Positions 1 through 12,455 of a stretch of 64,000 bases of DNA are shown here, piece by piece. The notes under the pieces were generated by a model, which saw only the letters and a program-made list of their open reading frames with translations, was not told where the DNA came from and did not search any database. Numbering within the stretch: the first letter of the stretch is position 1; every line of letters starts with the position of its first letter. The translations under genes were made by a program, and so were the position numbers. Source of the DNA: Anaeramoeba flamelloides (taxonomy: Eukaryota > Metamonada > Anaeramoebidae); contig JANTQA010000036.1 of the NCBI GenBank assembly GCA_027625915.1, forward strand, positions 10,003,001 through 10,067,000. The letters run 5' to 3'.

Positions 1-998
1 GATGATACAAAAATTTGAAACAAAAACAAGATTGAAAAAATAAAAATTGTTAACAACGAAACTGAAAATAATATGTTATTAAACAGAAAGTAGTGTTCTC
101 TAAATCATGTTTTGAAAATAGAAGGATTTTTATTTAGTTTTTTTTTTTTTGTCTCTTTAAAAGTTACCAAATGCGTCAGCACAATTTTTTTTTTGTGGAA
201 AAAAAAGTGTAATATTTTGAAACAAGTTGTCATTTAGAATTAAGAAAATAGGTTGGTTGATCTTTTTCTTACATTTTTTCTTTGTTTTCAAAGCTTAATA
301 TCGTTTTTTGTGAAAAATTATTTTTTTTAGTAATTCTTGAAGAAATTCTGAAAAGACAAAAGATCTTTCTTTGATCAAAAATTAAGTTTTTCTTGAAATA
401 ATAGGAACAGAAGTAAGTTAAATTTTATGAAATATAGATACAAATTCTTCAATTTGGGTACTTGTTAATTACTGATTCGTACTTGTGTTGGGATATTTTT
501 CTAGATAATCAAAAGAAAGTCTTTTTCAAATTTTATAAAACTTGGTTAGCTTTGATTTCTCAATCTGTTGATAATTGTATACGAATTATTCTTGTTTTTT
601 TGAGCAACTATTAAAGTTGTCAGAAGAACGGTGAAAGTTATTTTCAGTACCCATCCCTCAAGAAATTTACCTATTCCAAAAACAAAATTTGATCAGTTTT
701 AGAAATGTCTAACCAATATTATGTTAGGACTCTTAGAAAGGATCACTTTTTTTTGTACTAAGGAACCAATGTCTTCTCATTATTTGGCTAATCAATTAAA
801 CCAGTTACTAAAGGCTACTATCTGAGTGTATCAAAATTATTCTCTGTACTGAACCACTACAGTGATCAAAATAATGCGTGCACAACGACTATAATCCGTG
901 TTTCAAAATATTATCCGTACTTTTTTTTCTTCTTGTACCCAGGCAACATCCAATCTACTACCAAATAGTATACCTGAGTCCCAAATCAATTTTGAAAG
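1..998. other. Intergenic, no gene seen
   Basis: AT-rich sequence with short T-runs. No open frame with protein-like composition and no RNA gene signature was seen. It ends at the left TA of the repeat at 999. Confidence 0.5.
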
Positions 999-1499
999 TA
1001 AAGTAGAGCAGTGAAAAAAATACCAGACATGAAAAAAATCCCGGACAAGATTATTAATTGTGAATATTAGTAAAATTTTTGTGTAATTTCCTTTATTTAC
1101 AATCAAATTCCTTTTTTTAAGAATCCGAACTTTTTCAATTATAACCCCCCCCCACTTATTACAATGATGATTGATGAAATCACACTTGTTGAAAACACCA
1201 TTCAATCAATCAAAAAACAAGAAGAAAAATTATCATTTTCCAAACTCTAGTAAACCTCAATAAAACTCGAATTGTTTTTCAAAAAAGTTGATCATCATTT
1301 GGCTATCAAACAATTACTCGAGTATTCTAGAGACACCTTACTTTGATGGACTTTAGGTAGGTTTATTACTAATCTCATAAAAAAATTGGTTATTTATAAT
1401 AAGGATTTCATTGAAATTATACAAAAATTTTACTAATACTCACAATTAAAAATCTTGTCCGGGATTTTTTTCATGTCCGGTATTTTTTTCACTACTTTA
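999..1499. mobile_element. MITE-like element, family C, copy 1
   Basis: The ends are long inverted repeats of about 80 bases. The left end contains TACCAGACATGAAAAAAATC and the right end, read in reverse, TACCGGACATGAAAAAAATC. The outermost bases read TAAAGTAG and CTACTTTA, so a TA target duplication is likely, as for Tc1/mariner-type elements. The centre has a peptide-like stretch from the ATG at 1165 that is shared with the inverted copy at 8988-9490 but broken here by stops. No transposase is present, so the element is non-autonomous. Confidence 0.75.
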
Positions 1500-3280
1500 C
1501 TGGTTATTTTCAGTAAAATTTAAATTATTCATGAAAATAGTTGAAAATTTTCATAATATTCTCAATTTTTTTGTTTTTTTTTATGATTAAAATCACACCA
1601 AAAATTAACTCTATTTTTTGAGATAAATTTTACAATTTGATCCTTTATTTTTAGAATTTTTTTTTAAATAATAGAACTTTAAGAAACCAATACTATATTT
1701 TTTAACGGGTTTATTATTGGTTTCTTTGAGAGGTTAATGTATAGGTTTTCTATAACAAAAAAACACGCTTTTTATTTTGAAACACGCTTTATATTTTTTT
1801 GCACGCTTTATTTTGACTACAGTAATATTCATTTTCATTTTTGAAACAAAAGCAAAGGAAATAAACTGTTTCTCCTATACACTCAATAAAAGAGATAAAA
1901 ATAAAAAAACCTAGTTAAGATTAATACATTTTTTAAGGAAGAACCTTAATGTGAGAAGGTGTTCAATTGTAAAACAGTAGTATTCTGTCAAAAATGTTCA
2001 TAAAGTACACACCCCAAAATCTAATAGCATTTTCTCTCATAAGTTCAAAATTATCTTTTTGTAAAAGCTTTTTTTTTTTTTAACAAACAATTTTTTTTTA
2101 ATTCAAATTTGTCCAATTAAAAAAATAAATACAAGATCTCAATTTTACATTATTATTATTGCGATGAAATTTCAACCAAAGAGTTTGAAACCTAAACTAA
2201 AAGAGATAGATTTTCAATTCAAAAAAAAATTATCGACCAAAACGAGTTTTTGAAAACACGAATGTTTATAGGATACAAAATAATACATTTTTTGTTTCAA
2301 GGCTAAACGATTCTTTATCATATTTAAACCAACGTTATGTAAAAATTTCCGATCCCAACACAGCAATTTTGTTTTTTTCTATTTGTTTTAAATTAATTGA
2401 TATATTTCTTAAACTCTTCAAATCAAACAATAAATGCCCATTTTTAAATATAAAAAATTGTCTTATTCATTTGGTTCAAATTTATATGTACTTTGTATGG
2501 AAAATATTTTTTTTGCTTGAAAAATACAACAATTCAAGTTAAGACTTAATTAAACGATTATTTTTTCTTAGAGTGTGACCTGTTCAAAACCGACAACTTC
2601 TTTTGAAATGGCAATTTGGAAATATTAAAACATGATTATATAAGTAATATTTCTTTTTTAAAAACAAACCAACAGTATATACACTCTTTGTATTACCCTC
2701 ATGATTATTTTTCTCAAATATCAGTGTTTAATTATTGAGCTGTAAGAATATATAACCAAATATTATTTTTGATCTTTGTTTTAATAACCTTCAAATAATT
2801 GATAAAACATTTTTCCATTGGAAAGTTGTTTCTTTTGTATACAAGCTTAAGGTTATACTGTAATTTTCCAATTAATAACTGAAAAATTTTTACTTCGAGT
2901 TTCATGTATTTTATTGATAATTAACAATTGTAAAAAACTCAAAGACCTTTCCAATATTAATTCGAAATGATTTTTTTTTTAAATTTTTTTTGGTTCTTTT
3001 TTTAGACTTTGTGATAAAATTTTGATTATTATAATTTAATTTTTCAGTAATATTAGAAAAAGAAACCCTAAAAATGTACGACCAAATAGGAACTTTTATC
3101 TCCAAAAATTGAGTTTATATTTTGAAAAAAATAACGTTATTTTTTTTTTTTCATTATTAACTAATTTTAGGGAGGGGTAATTAAAAACCTCTTGTTTGAT
3201 CTTCTTTTTTTTTTTTTTAATTTTGGAAATTAATAGAAAAGTTATATAAATTTTATTTTTATTTCTTAAGAGGCCAAGTA
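1500..3280. other. Intergenic, no gene seen
   Basis: AT-rich sequence with three spaced 'cacgcttt' units near 1767-1810 and many homopolymers. The small open frames here are compatible with chance at this composition. Confidence 0.5.
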
Positions 3281-3294
3281 AACATTTCAAATTT

Positions 3295-3385
3295 CGAGTG
3301 CCACCATTTATGTGAAACTGAATTCAAGTCATTTCTTTAACCAAATACATTAATATTTTAATAAATATGAGTGGAATATATCCTC
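3295..3385 (+). repeat. Dispersed repeat, family G, copy 1
   Basis: The stretch with GTGAAACTGAATTC, ACCAAATACATT and GAGTGGAATATA recurs in reverse orientation at about 54826-54925, with the same order of blocks. No coding potential is visible. Ends are approximate. Confidence 0.6.
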
Positions 3386-3390
3386 TTATA

Positions 3391-4919
3391 AAATAATTTC
3401 ATACCAACTAAAAAAATACAATCAAAAAAATTGAAAAAATTTATAAAGAAAAATTAAATAAAAATATCTTTTTTTCTTGTTCTTATCTATAAGATTTGGC
3501 ACAATTACTTATTCCTAATTTGGTTTTGTTTTTAATTCTTTATGAAAATTATTTTGATTATAAAATTTTTGAGAAACAAATTTCTTTTTGTTTGGAAAGA
3601 ATAACCAAAAAGAATTTAAAAATGCTATTTTCATTCAATTCATCTAATTCTAGTTTTAAAGAGTACAGTCAGTTTCATTTTTGAGCCTTAAATTTAGTTG
3701 AAAGTTTGTGCCTTAAAAGTGAAACTGACTGTAAAAATAACATACTTTACAAATTCTTCTAGTGAATAAGGGTTTATTAGACAATTTAGTTTAATTTGAT
3801 AATGATTGATTTTCTATTAAATTGAAAACTCAAAATAATTCTGAATTCAGGTTGAATTTTTTCTCTAGTTTTTTTTATTTTGGATTTAATCTTTTGTAAT
3901 TGTTTTTATAGTTCCGAAAATTCAATTCCTTTAGTTTATTTTTTGAAATATTCTTCTTTATTTTGACTTGGTTTGATAAAATATTTGAAACTAAATTTTT
4001 GAAAGTTAATTTGTAACAAAATATTTTGAAAAATGATAATAAATAGTAATGGGCCGAGAAATTTAAGGTAAAAAATTAATTTGTATTCATACAAAATAAG
4101 AAGATAAAGACATCAAATCTTCCAAAATAGACTGTTAGCGAATTTTTTTTTGACATACTTGATTTCAACAAGTTTATTTGGAAAGATCATCTTTTATGTT
4201 TGGTCTTCTAAAAGAAAAGATTTTTTTTTAAATACACACCTTTTAGGGTCTATTTTCTTGGTTTATTGTTTGATTAATTTCAATAGTTGGGTATAAACAC
4301 TTTTCTAGATCCAAAACAAATTTTAATCAAAAAAATCTTCTAAAAATCGAAAAATATTCAAAAATTATAGACTCAACTCTGAATTACTTTGTGCTCACTT
4401 CGTTTTCACGAATAGACCTAAATAATGGGGTTTTGGTTTCAAAGTTTCAATATCTACTGGCACTCAAAAAATATTTTTTTCAGTAAGGCTCACACAATTA
4501 AAAATTTTCAAAATTGGAAAATGTACTTACTTCGTTAAATTATGAAAAATCAATTTCGGTTTTTCAGAATTAAAGAAAATTGTGTTAATTCTTTGATTTT
4601 ACACTATCGTTTCGAATTCCAGAAAACACAGCTACTCAATAAAACTTCATAAATTCCTAAATTAAAAATTTAGGAATTTTATTATGGACTCAAAAATTCA
4701 TCTATTAAACACTAGGTATAATAAGCAATTTACAATTTTTTTGCAATAATATCAAAAATATTATTATTTTTTAATTTTTTAGTTAATTTTTTTTTGAAAG
4801 CTAATCTAAAAAAAATGATAAAAACCAAATATTTTTCTAGGAATATATATAGAGTTTATTATTAGAAAAAAAGATACTATCTAGATAATTCTCAACTGAT
4901 TATGGATATTAATGTTTTG

Positions 4920-4953
<34 letters not shown>

Positions 4954-5580
4954 GTTTTGAGATATAAACGTTAGAGTTATTTGTTAAAGTCTAAATAAAA
5001 AAAATATAAATTTCAGATGGATAGAGAAAATGTAAATTTTCTCTAGATCTTGAGTATACTTTATATTTTTTATTAAAAAAAATACATAATTCAAAATGTG
5101 TTATTAATGACCTAAAATTTTTCATTCTGAGAGTTTAACAAGGTTGAAGAAGACAATTTTTTAAAAATGTTGTAATTTTGTAAAAGTTAATTTTTTAATT
5201 GACAATAATTACTTTTAATACTCTTATCAAAATTTAAAAATTAGTTCTCTTTAAAGATTTAAAAAAAAAATGTATACAAAGAATTTTGTTATTTTTTTTT
5301 TTTTCATTAATTTTTTTTCATTAGAGATCCTCGCATTTCAACAAATAATAACTCTCATAATTTAACTCATTCTTTTGACTATAAGCAAGATATTTTTCAA
5401 TCTGGGTGATATAAATATCACATTATCAAAAAAAAAAAAGATATTACGTATTTTCTCAACTTCACACAAATAAATACAGATATTATTCAAAATAAAGACT
5501 GACAATTCATCCTATCATTGATTAATGTTAAAGAAAATTATAATTCTTTATTGAAATTTCACAACAAAAATCTAGAAAAT
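3391..5580. other. Intergenic with one short inverted repeat
   Basis: Apart from the small family F element at 3664-3733 and a 32-base T run near 4923, nothing gene-like was seen. A small hairpin around 4650-4680 (tttaggaatttt on one arm) resembles sequence near 63820. Confidence 0.45.
3664..3733. mobile_element. Short TA-flanked inverted-repeat element, family F, copy 1
   Basis: It reads TA-CAGTCAGTTTCA at the left and TGAAACTGACTG-TA at the right, a perfect 12-base terminal inverted repeat inside a TA duplication. The interior contains the family words 'gccttaaa' and 'gaaagtttgtgcc'. At about 70 bases it looks like an internally deleted relative of the 200-base copies at 28547 and 29421. 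Confidence 0.75.
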
Positions 5581-5875
5581 CGGTGAGTTCGGTCGAGTAC
5601 CGTAGAGTGCCTAGATTTCTTTGAGGTTTTCTATTTTATTTGGGAAATCTATCGATTTTCTTTAGGTTTTTTTGAGTTTTCTATTTACTTAGAAAATCAA
5701 TAAATTTTCGAAATAAAATCGAAAACCTCAAAAAAACATAGAACACTTCACAAATATACAGAAAACTCAAGAAAACATAACGGAGCTTTCCCAGAATTTA
5801 AAAGAATTTAGTAAAATCTTTGATTTTTTCCCAATTCGTTTAGATTAAAAAAAACCTAATGACTGTAAGAAGAAA
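5581..5875. repeat. Hairpin repeat, family E, copy 1
   Basis: Starts with a GC-richer block containing CGAGTACCGTAGAGTGCC and ends in a self-complementary segment at about 5783-5873 (CCCAGAATTTAAAAGAATTT, a short loop, then the complementary arm and CCTAATGAC). The same hairpin occurs near 20.7, 20.9, 56.5 and 63.7 kb. Confidence 0.65.
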
Positions 5876-6281
5876 TTAATTAATTGGGTTATTTTCTAAT
5901 ACATCATCTAATTTTTTTAAATTTTTAGGTTTCATACTAATTTTTTCAGATCCCTACAAAATAAAAAAAAATGGGATAAAATTCTAAAAAAAGTCAATAC
6001 ATAATAAAAACAATTCTGAAAATAACCAAATTGAATGAACGTTCAAAAATGAATTTAACTTCTGTACAATATTGAATAGTGAAGTAAATTTTTCATTTGA
6101 AAAAGAAGAAAAAACAAATCATTGGTTTTTATTTTGAAATATTGGTTTTATTCTCTTCTACACATTTTTTTGATCACACTTATATTTGATTTTCAAAAGT
6201 GAGGAATGAAACATTTTAAAACTGGTTTTCAAACAACAGTCAAGTTTGTTCAGGGAAAGTGTTTTTAAACTCTTCTTAACC

Positions 6282-7225
6282 TTAAGGGACTAGTCTATAT
6301 TAAATTTTTTTAGGTAAATTTAATAGAGATTTAGAATTTTTTTTGCCAATTACTTAGATTTGAAATCAAAGTGAAAAACTTCTTAGTATATTAATGAAAT
6401 CTTGCTAAATGACATTCATTAAATTTAGTTATTGTTTTTATAGAAATAAAAAAATTTTTGCATTTTTTTCACTTTTTTTGAAAGTTGCTTTTTTTTCAAC
6501 TTTTAGCAAAAATACAAAAAATAAAAAAAAATATGAGCAAGAAAGCAAAACCTTGTTATGTTTGTGGAAGAAGTACAAAAAATAGTTTGAAAAATAAACC
6601 TGAAAGTTTTTTTTTGGATTTGCATGAAAACATAGTTTGATTCGAAAAAAATATGCAATATATGCTTTACTCTTAATAAAAGATTTTCTTTTTTTATATT
6701 GTACCATTCTTTTTTTTTCATGAATTTACTTTTTAGTTTACATTCTTTTGTTTTTGTTGAATTTGAAGTTTTTTTAAGTGTTCCCAAATTACCACCCCAA
6801 AAGTTTTTGTCAGAGTCAAAAAAAATAAAAGAAAAGAATAAGAACTATTTTTTAAAAAAGTAATTATTGATAAAACAAATTGAGTTCTTTATAGAGTCAA
6901 GTTGGATGAACAGAAGTGAAGGAAAAAATATTCACTAGTTTTAAATTATTTTTTCGTTTTTAAAAATGAGAATAAATATTATTTTTGAGAAAATAATTAA
7001 ATCCAAAATTAATCAAAAAATTCTCCTCCGTTAAAGATCTTTTTTCAAAAAAAAATTTTTAAAAGTCACTTTTTTTGGCAGAATTGTAAAATTTTAAAAA
7101 AACAAGAACTAAAAGTTCTAACATTGAAAAAAACTGTCTATTTTCAATTTTAAACATATTTCAAGATAAGGATCTCTTATTTATTTATTGGTCAAAAAAA
7201 AAATTAATAGAGACTAGTCCCTTAA
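6282..7225. mobile_element. 944-base TTAA-ended inverted-repeat element, family K
   Basis: The left end is TTAA-GGGACTAGTCTATATTAA and the right end is the complement, ATTAATAGAGACTAGTCCC-TTAA. TTAA at both ends suggests insertion at TTAA sites, as piggyBac-type elements do. Open frames on the minus strand inside (6438-6787) are Phe/Lys-rich and do not look like a transposase. Confidence 0.75.
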
Positions 7226-7696
7226 AAAAGATCTAAAAAATAAATTTACTGGTTTTTAAATTTTTGGGAGTTTGGTTTGACAAGAAGAAAAAAACTTATT
7301 TCACATTAGAACTTTCTTACATGAACTAATTTTATCAAAAAACACCAAAACAAAACTTTACCAATTAATTGGGGAAAATTAACTCTTAATCTGTTTGAAA
7401 AAATACTTCCATTTCATAACATTCAAATTTCTTTAACCAAGAATACGATTTTATAACAACTGCAAAAGATGAAGAAAATTCGACATAACTTAATAAAAAA
7501 TCGAGAAAAATCAGAAAATTTTGCATTTCTTTGGAAAGGAGTAAAAACTCTTTCAAGAATTCGAGATCATTTTTTTAAAAAAATTAGGATTGAATTATTG
7601 AATGAAGACTGGAATTTTTTCTGTAAAAATCTATGGATCTCGGGGTTTAACAAAAAGCTTGCAAAATACAAAGAGTTTGTTTTCTAATTTCTCTTC

Positions 7697-8225
7697 GTGC
7701 TTAAAAATTTTTTCTTTTTTTTTCTTTTGAATCCAATTTTCTTTTTTCTTGATCTTGTGCATGCACCAATTCCCAAAGTGAGGCCTTATGTGATTGTAAA
7801 AAATCAAAATAATGCTTACCGAACACAAGTTGACTATTCTTCAACTCACCCAAAATGGCACACCTTATTATATTTGTAATAATTCCTTTTCCCAACAATA
7901 AAAATAACCTTTTGCGTTTAATCTTTTTAACGTGATTCTTTTTTTTCTTTGTAAACAAATGGTTTCTCTTGTTCCAATTAAACTTTTAGTCGGATTCAAA
8001 ACCCCTTTAAAATGATCCACTTTATTGTAAAAACTCACAGCCTAACTTCCGATGATCTTTTTCTTGGTAGATTTGATTTGTCTCTTCATGATTTGTATAA
8101 ACATCGGACAACTGATCAACCAAATTTTGCCTATTTCCCTTTAACCTGGTTTCCATTAACAACAAATTCAACAGTTCAAACAAACGATAAAACAGAAAAT
8201 AATTACAACCCGCAATTGCTTCTTG
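7697..8225 (+). CDS. C2-domain protein, partial or decayed gene
   Basis: Two exon-like pieces join in frame into most of a C2 domain, a membrane- or phospholipid-binding beta sandwich. The first, up to 7875, carries PYVIVKNQNNAYRTQV and THPKWH. The second, 7990-8225, carries FRIQNPFKMIHFIV, SDDLFLGRFDLSL and NFAYFPL. The intron 7876-7989 has a GTAATA donor and TTTTAG acceptor and restores the frame (TT|T). A GTAAGT donor follows at 8226, so at least one further exon was intended, but a repeat starts at 8318. The true start is unclear: 7697 is only where the open frame begins, with no ATG. An exon starting at the ATG at 7469, joined from about 7622 to 7783, is an alternative. The calcium-binding Asp before PYV is Arg. 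It may be a gene with distant exons or a pseudogene. Confidence 0.5.
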
Positions 8226-8588
8226 GTAAGTTTTTTTTTTTTTTTTTTTTTTTTATTTTTTTTTTATTTTTTTCTTCAACTTGGGTTTTTGCTTATTAAT
8301 ACTTGGACTTTAATTATTTAAGGTTTACAATCCCCGAAACAAGAAAAAAAAATTACCTTGTGTCGGGTGTGGGAATGTTATTTTGGTTCTTTGCTGATCG
8401 ATCTTTAACTTTTGGTATTAATTTTAAGAGTGGCTCAAAAGTTATTTTCTTTTTTTTCGAAATCCAAATTAAAGAATATACTATTTGTTGCAAACTGAAT
8501 GGAACAAAATTTTCATTCAGCTTTCCAAAAAAAGATTATCAAATCATGTAAAATTTCAAATTTCAAATTTCAAATTCTGAAAATCGGA

Positions 8589-8987
8589 TTAAGGGAGTAT
8601 CCACCATAAAATCAAAATTTTCACTTTTTTACCAATTTTCAATCAGATAAAAAATAATATTTTTAAGGATAAAGACTTCTACTAATAAGCAAAATTTTTA
8701 ACTTTTTTGCATTTTTGAAGAAGATTATAAAACAACATTTTTCACTTTTTGGTTGTTTCTAGTCACTTTTTAGCCTTTAAAGTACTTTGTTTAAAAACAA
8801 TTTATTAATTTTAATTTAAACAAGTAAAATTTAATGTCACAATTAATGCCAAGTTGGTTTGTTTAATCTACTTTGGGGAACGTTAAATGGTTTAACTTTT
8901 ATTCTTATCTCAACATTCTATTGTGGTATTTAATTTTACTTGTTTAAATTAAAGTTAATAAATTGTTTTTAAACAAAGTACTTTAAA
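8589..8987. mobile_element. Foldback element, family B, copy 1
   Basis: Begins TTAAGGGAGTATCCACC. Its core, about 8778-8985, is a long imperfect palindrome: AAAGTACTTTGTTTAAAAAC at the left and its complement at the right, around the central words CTACTTTGGGGAACGTTAAA. Relatives lie at 27265 and 57925. The right part is cut by the family C element at 8988. Confidence 0.7.
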
Positions 8988-9490
8988 TATAGTAGTGAAA
9001 AAATACTGTAAATGAAAAAAATTCGAACAAAATTTTTTATTGTTAATATTGGGGAAATTGATGTGTAATTGCAAATATTTTCAATTAAATCCTTTTTATA
9101 AATAACAAAATTTTTTATGAACTCGAGTAATAAACCTACCTAAAGTTTATTAAAGTAGGGTTTCTCTAGAATACTCAAGTAACTGTTTAATAGCAGAAGT
9201 AGATCAACTTTTTTTTGAAAAAAATCGAGTTTTAAAGAGGTTTGCTGGAGTTTGGAAAATGATAATTTTTCTTCTTGTTTTTTGATTGATTTAATGGTGT
9301 ATTGAACAAGTGTAATTTCATTAATAACCATTCTAATAAGTAGTGAGTTATAATTTTAAAAAGTTTGATTCTTAAAAAAAAAAAGGATTCGATTTTAAAT
9401 ATTTGCAATTACACATCAATTTTCTTCATATTCACAATTAAAAATCTTGTACGAGATTTTTTTTGTGTCCGTATTTTTTTCACGACTATA
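8988..9490. mobile_element. MITE-like element, family C, copy 2 (inverted)
   Basis: Ends TATAGTAGTGAAAAAA and, in reverse, TATAGTCGTGAAAAAA with TA at both sides. It is the reverse-orientation relative of 999-1499. On the minus strand a 63-residue frame from the ATG at 9331 stays open (EITLVQYTIKSIKKQEEKL and onward) and is similar in sequence to the interior of copy 1. Confidence 0.75.
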
Positions 9491-9921
9491 CCCAAAATCT
9501 AACAAAAACACTATTAAAATTAAAACCAAAAGTTAAAGATCGATCAGCAAAGAACCAAAATAACATTCCCACACCCGATACATAATAATTTTTTTTCCTG
9601 TTTCAGATATTGTAATTCTTAAGGACTTCTTATCCAGCCGAAAACTATAAAATCGTTGATAAAAACACCCACTAAAGAGTTCCATAACCTCAGTTAAATT
9701 TATCCACTGAGAATTTCTTTTTGAAAAAATTAAAAATTTTCAAAAATTTTCACAATTTTACCTTTTCTATGATCCTAATCAAAATTTGATTTTACAATTT
9801 CATCATTTCCATTTCAAATTTATAAACACAAAACAATTCTCCAAGCTGACATAAATATTGTTTTTAGTTTCTTTTACATGTTTGAAGTGTTTTCAAATTT
9901 GGATTTGTACTTGAAAATCCC

Positions 9922-11056
9922 TTTAGGGATCAGTACTCTACGAAAACCGGGTAAAAATTTCAAAAATTTTATTGGCGATATTCTATACTTACAAATTTTG
10001 TATATGCAAAGTGTCAAAAAATTCTGATCATCAAAGAAACCCATTAAGGCCAAAATTTTTTCCGTTCGATCAAATTTTTGTTTCCATTTTTTATTAAAAA
10101 GAAAATAATTAAATTCCTTTTAGTTCTACATTATAAAAAGTTCTTACCTTGTTTATTGCCATTTTTCATATTATACAATAACAAGTCTTTGTTACCAGTA
10201 ATATTAATATAAAGATTTTTTTTCTTTTTTGAGATAATTCTTTTGGCTAACCAAAAAAATTGATTTATTCAACCGATTCAAAAATAATTGTATTTTTTTT
10301 CCGAAGGATACTTTATAATCATTAAAGTTTTAAAAGTCATTTAAAAATTTTATCTGGAAATTGTGTTTATGCTCAAAGATGAAATTCGATTTTTCACAAT
10401 AAAATTTTCTTGGAGAGATTTGGGAATTGAGTAATTTTATCCAAAAAATTCAAAATCAATTTTTCTCTGACAAAAATGATTTGAATTGTTCTAATGATTC
10501 ATGTGAAAATAAAACCAAACAATTTCATATAAAAAATTTTCAAATTTGAAAAATTTTTGATTTTTTTTTTCATTTTTAGAAAATGATAAAACGACTTTTT
10601 TCAAAACATTAAAGAATAAAAATTTTTTGCTGAAAAGATCTGAATTTCGTTGATAAACTTTTGTTAAATCTTCTATCAAATATTCATTTAGTAAATCACC
10701 TATACTTCAATTAGTTTTATTGGCTGAGATTTGTATTGAAATATTAATTATTAAAAATAATAACAAAATAAAAAATTTTCTTATCAAAATCAATTCTTTC
10801 CAACATAAAACTAAAAATATGTTTCACCATTTTCAAGAATTAACTTAGTTATTTATAAAAATAATGGGTTACTTTTTTTTGTTTTATATTGAAAACATGT
10901 GAATTTTGGATTTCAAAAAAATGATGAAAATTTATAAATTGTTTAGATGAGTTTAACTCGTCCATTTCATAAGCCAAAACATAAATTACAAAAAAAAATT
11001 TAAACAAGATCCCAACAATATTTCATTTTATTTTTAAAAAATACTACCCCCCTTAA
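9922..11056 (+). mobile_element. 1.1 kb TTAA-ended repeat, family L, copy 1
   Basis: Starts TTTAGGGATCAGTACTC and ends CTACCCCCCTTAA. The full length matches 39546-40693 in the same orientation with only scattered differences, and about half of it matches 45590-46165 in reverse. Shared words include GCCAAAATTTTTTCCGTTCG and GATAATTCTTTTGGCTAACC. No coding capacity is seen. The ends (TTAAGGG / CCCTTAA) resemble families K, B and D. Confidence 0.8.
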
Positions 11057-11121
11057 AGTCATTTTTTTTCGAACAAATTTTAAATCACAAATCTATTTGA
11101 AAATTTTTTGTTTTTTGTTTA

Positions 11122-11550
11122 CTGTTGTGGAAAAAAAGAAAAACACGGTTTTTCATTAGGAATATTAATAGAAACTGAAAAAGAAAAGTAAAATCAATTA
11201 AAAGAAGAAACCAATTAACTTCAAATAATAATCCAATTAAATAATTTCCAATCAAACCAACAAACAACATTTAAATCTACTTTCATATCGAAATTGTTGT
11301 TGTGGTTTTGGAGATCCACAAATATAGTCAATTTTTTCAACAAATTTTTAATAATTGATCAATCAAAGAAAAACCCCTTGCAAAAAGAAAGTATCAAAAA
11401 AACTGTTATTGTACTGAATCCTTCATTTCGTCTTTATTTATTTATTTATTCTTTTATTAATCGATCTTACTTTTCATTTTCTATGAATGCACCCAATTAA
11501 AAACCGTGTTTGACTTTTTTTCCCGGTTTCACTTTTTTTCCACAACGGTT
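11122..11550. mobile_element. 430-base MITE, family A, copy 1
   Basis: Terminal inverted repeats: GTTGTGGAAAAAAAG and AACACGGTTTTTCATTAGG at the left, complementary to AATTAAAAACCGTGTTTG and CTTTTTTTCCACAAC at the right. The symmetry extends far inward, so the whole element can fold on itself. Other copies are at 31338 (same orientation), 50303 and 58089 (reverse). The open frame at 11294-11500 lies wholly inside and is not taken as a gene. Confidence 0.8.
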
Positions 11551-12455
11551 ATGTTGTTTTTAACTTTGAAATTAATCAAATATTTTTTTCTACAATTTCT
11601 TCAGAAAAAAAATCTTTTTGAGGAGTGAATGCAAAATAACTTCACAACTAAACACCCTCTTGTGGGAAATCATATTCCTTAACAAATTGAGTTTTTCAAA
11701 AATTTATTTCTACAAATACAACAAATATATTTCTTTTCCACGCAATTGGACTTTATGAATAATTTTTGAAATTCAAATTCTAGTATTTGATTTTTAAAGG
11801 AGCTGAAATTTCAGCCAATTTTCTTTTTCAATTCCAAAATCTGACTTTATTTATTTAGGATTCTTGGTTGAAAATATATATATATATATATTATAAAAAA
11901 ATAACCAAATAAAATCAATAAAGATCACAAATTACTCTCTATTTCTTTGAAAACTCTATTTGTTAAAAAAGAAAGAGAACAGGAAGTAAATTTTTTTTTT
12001 CCATTTATTATCGAATACAGGGAAAGTAAAAGTCCATTTTTTGATTCTTTAAGGACAGGCACACCTAATTTATTATTAATTTGTAACAAAAATAGCATTT
12101 TTGGGTTGGTTTAAGTGATTACAATCCAGCATTGAAGAATTAAAATATTTTTTTTTCAGAAAAAATGAAGATTAACTTTCACATTTAGAAAGTCAAATAC
12201 AAGTAAAAACCAAAAAAAAAAAAAAAAAACTTCCGTTAAGGTTTGCATTTGGATGAAAATCAAGTTTTACTTATTTCAGAACAAATGTTAAACAAAATAA
12301 TTTATATTCACAAATTTCAAAAAAAAAATTACATATTTTTTTTTTATTTTATTTTATTATTAAAGAAGTGTAAATTATACCAATTTTATCCTTATACTAA
12401 AATTCTCTTTCATAAATTTAAGTGTGAAATCATATATTTTCAAGATTAATAATTA

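Larger units (their letters stand above)
8318..9622. mobile_element. TTAA-ended foldback element, family D, with two nested elements
   Basis: The left arm from TTAAGGTTTACAATCCC (about 8318-8450) is repeated in reverse at about 9490-9622, ending near a second TTAA. Both arms share a GC-richer core, GGGAATGTTATTTTGG plus TGATCGATC. The arms are separated because a family B and a family C element sit between them. A simpler copy without these inserts lies at 30462-31016. An 82-codon open frame over the left arm is treated as repeat sequence because the other copy has stops in that frame. Confidence 0.65.

Noticed and set aside
903-1205. 100-codon minus-strand frame
   Set aside because: Runs across the edge of a MITE, lacks protein-like composition, and lies opposite the conserved peptide direction.
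6438-6787. Two overlapping minus-strand frames
   Set aside because: Inside the family K element, Phe/Lys-rich, no motif; consistent with chance in AT-rich DNA.
8303-8551. 82-codon frame with some beta-sandwich-like look
   Set aside because: Lies on the left arm of a foldback repeat; the other copy near 30.5 kb has stops in the same frame.
11294-11500. 68-codon plus-strand frame
   Set aside because: Wholly inside a family A MITE that has other non-coding copies.
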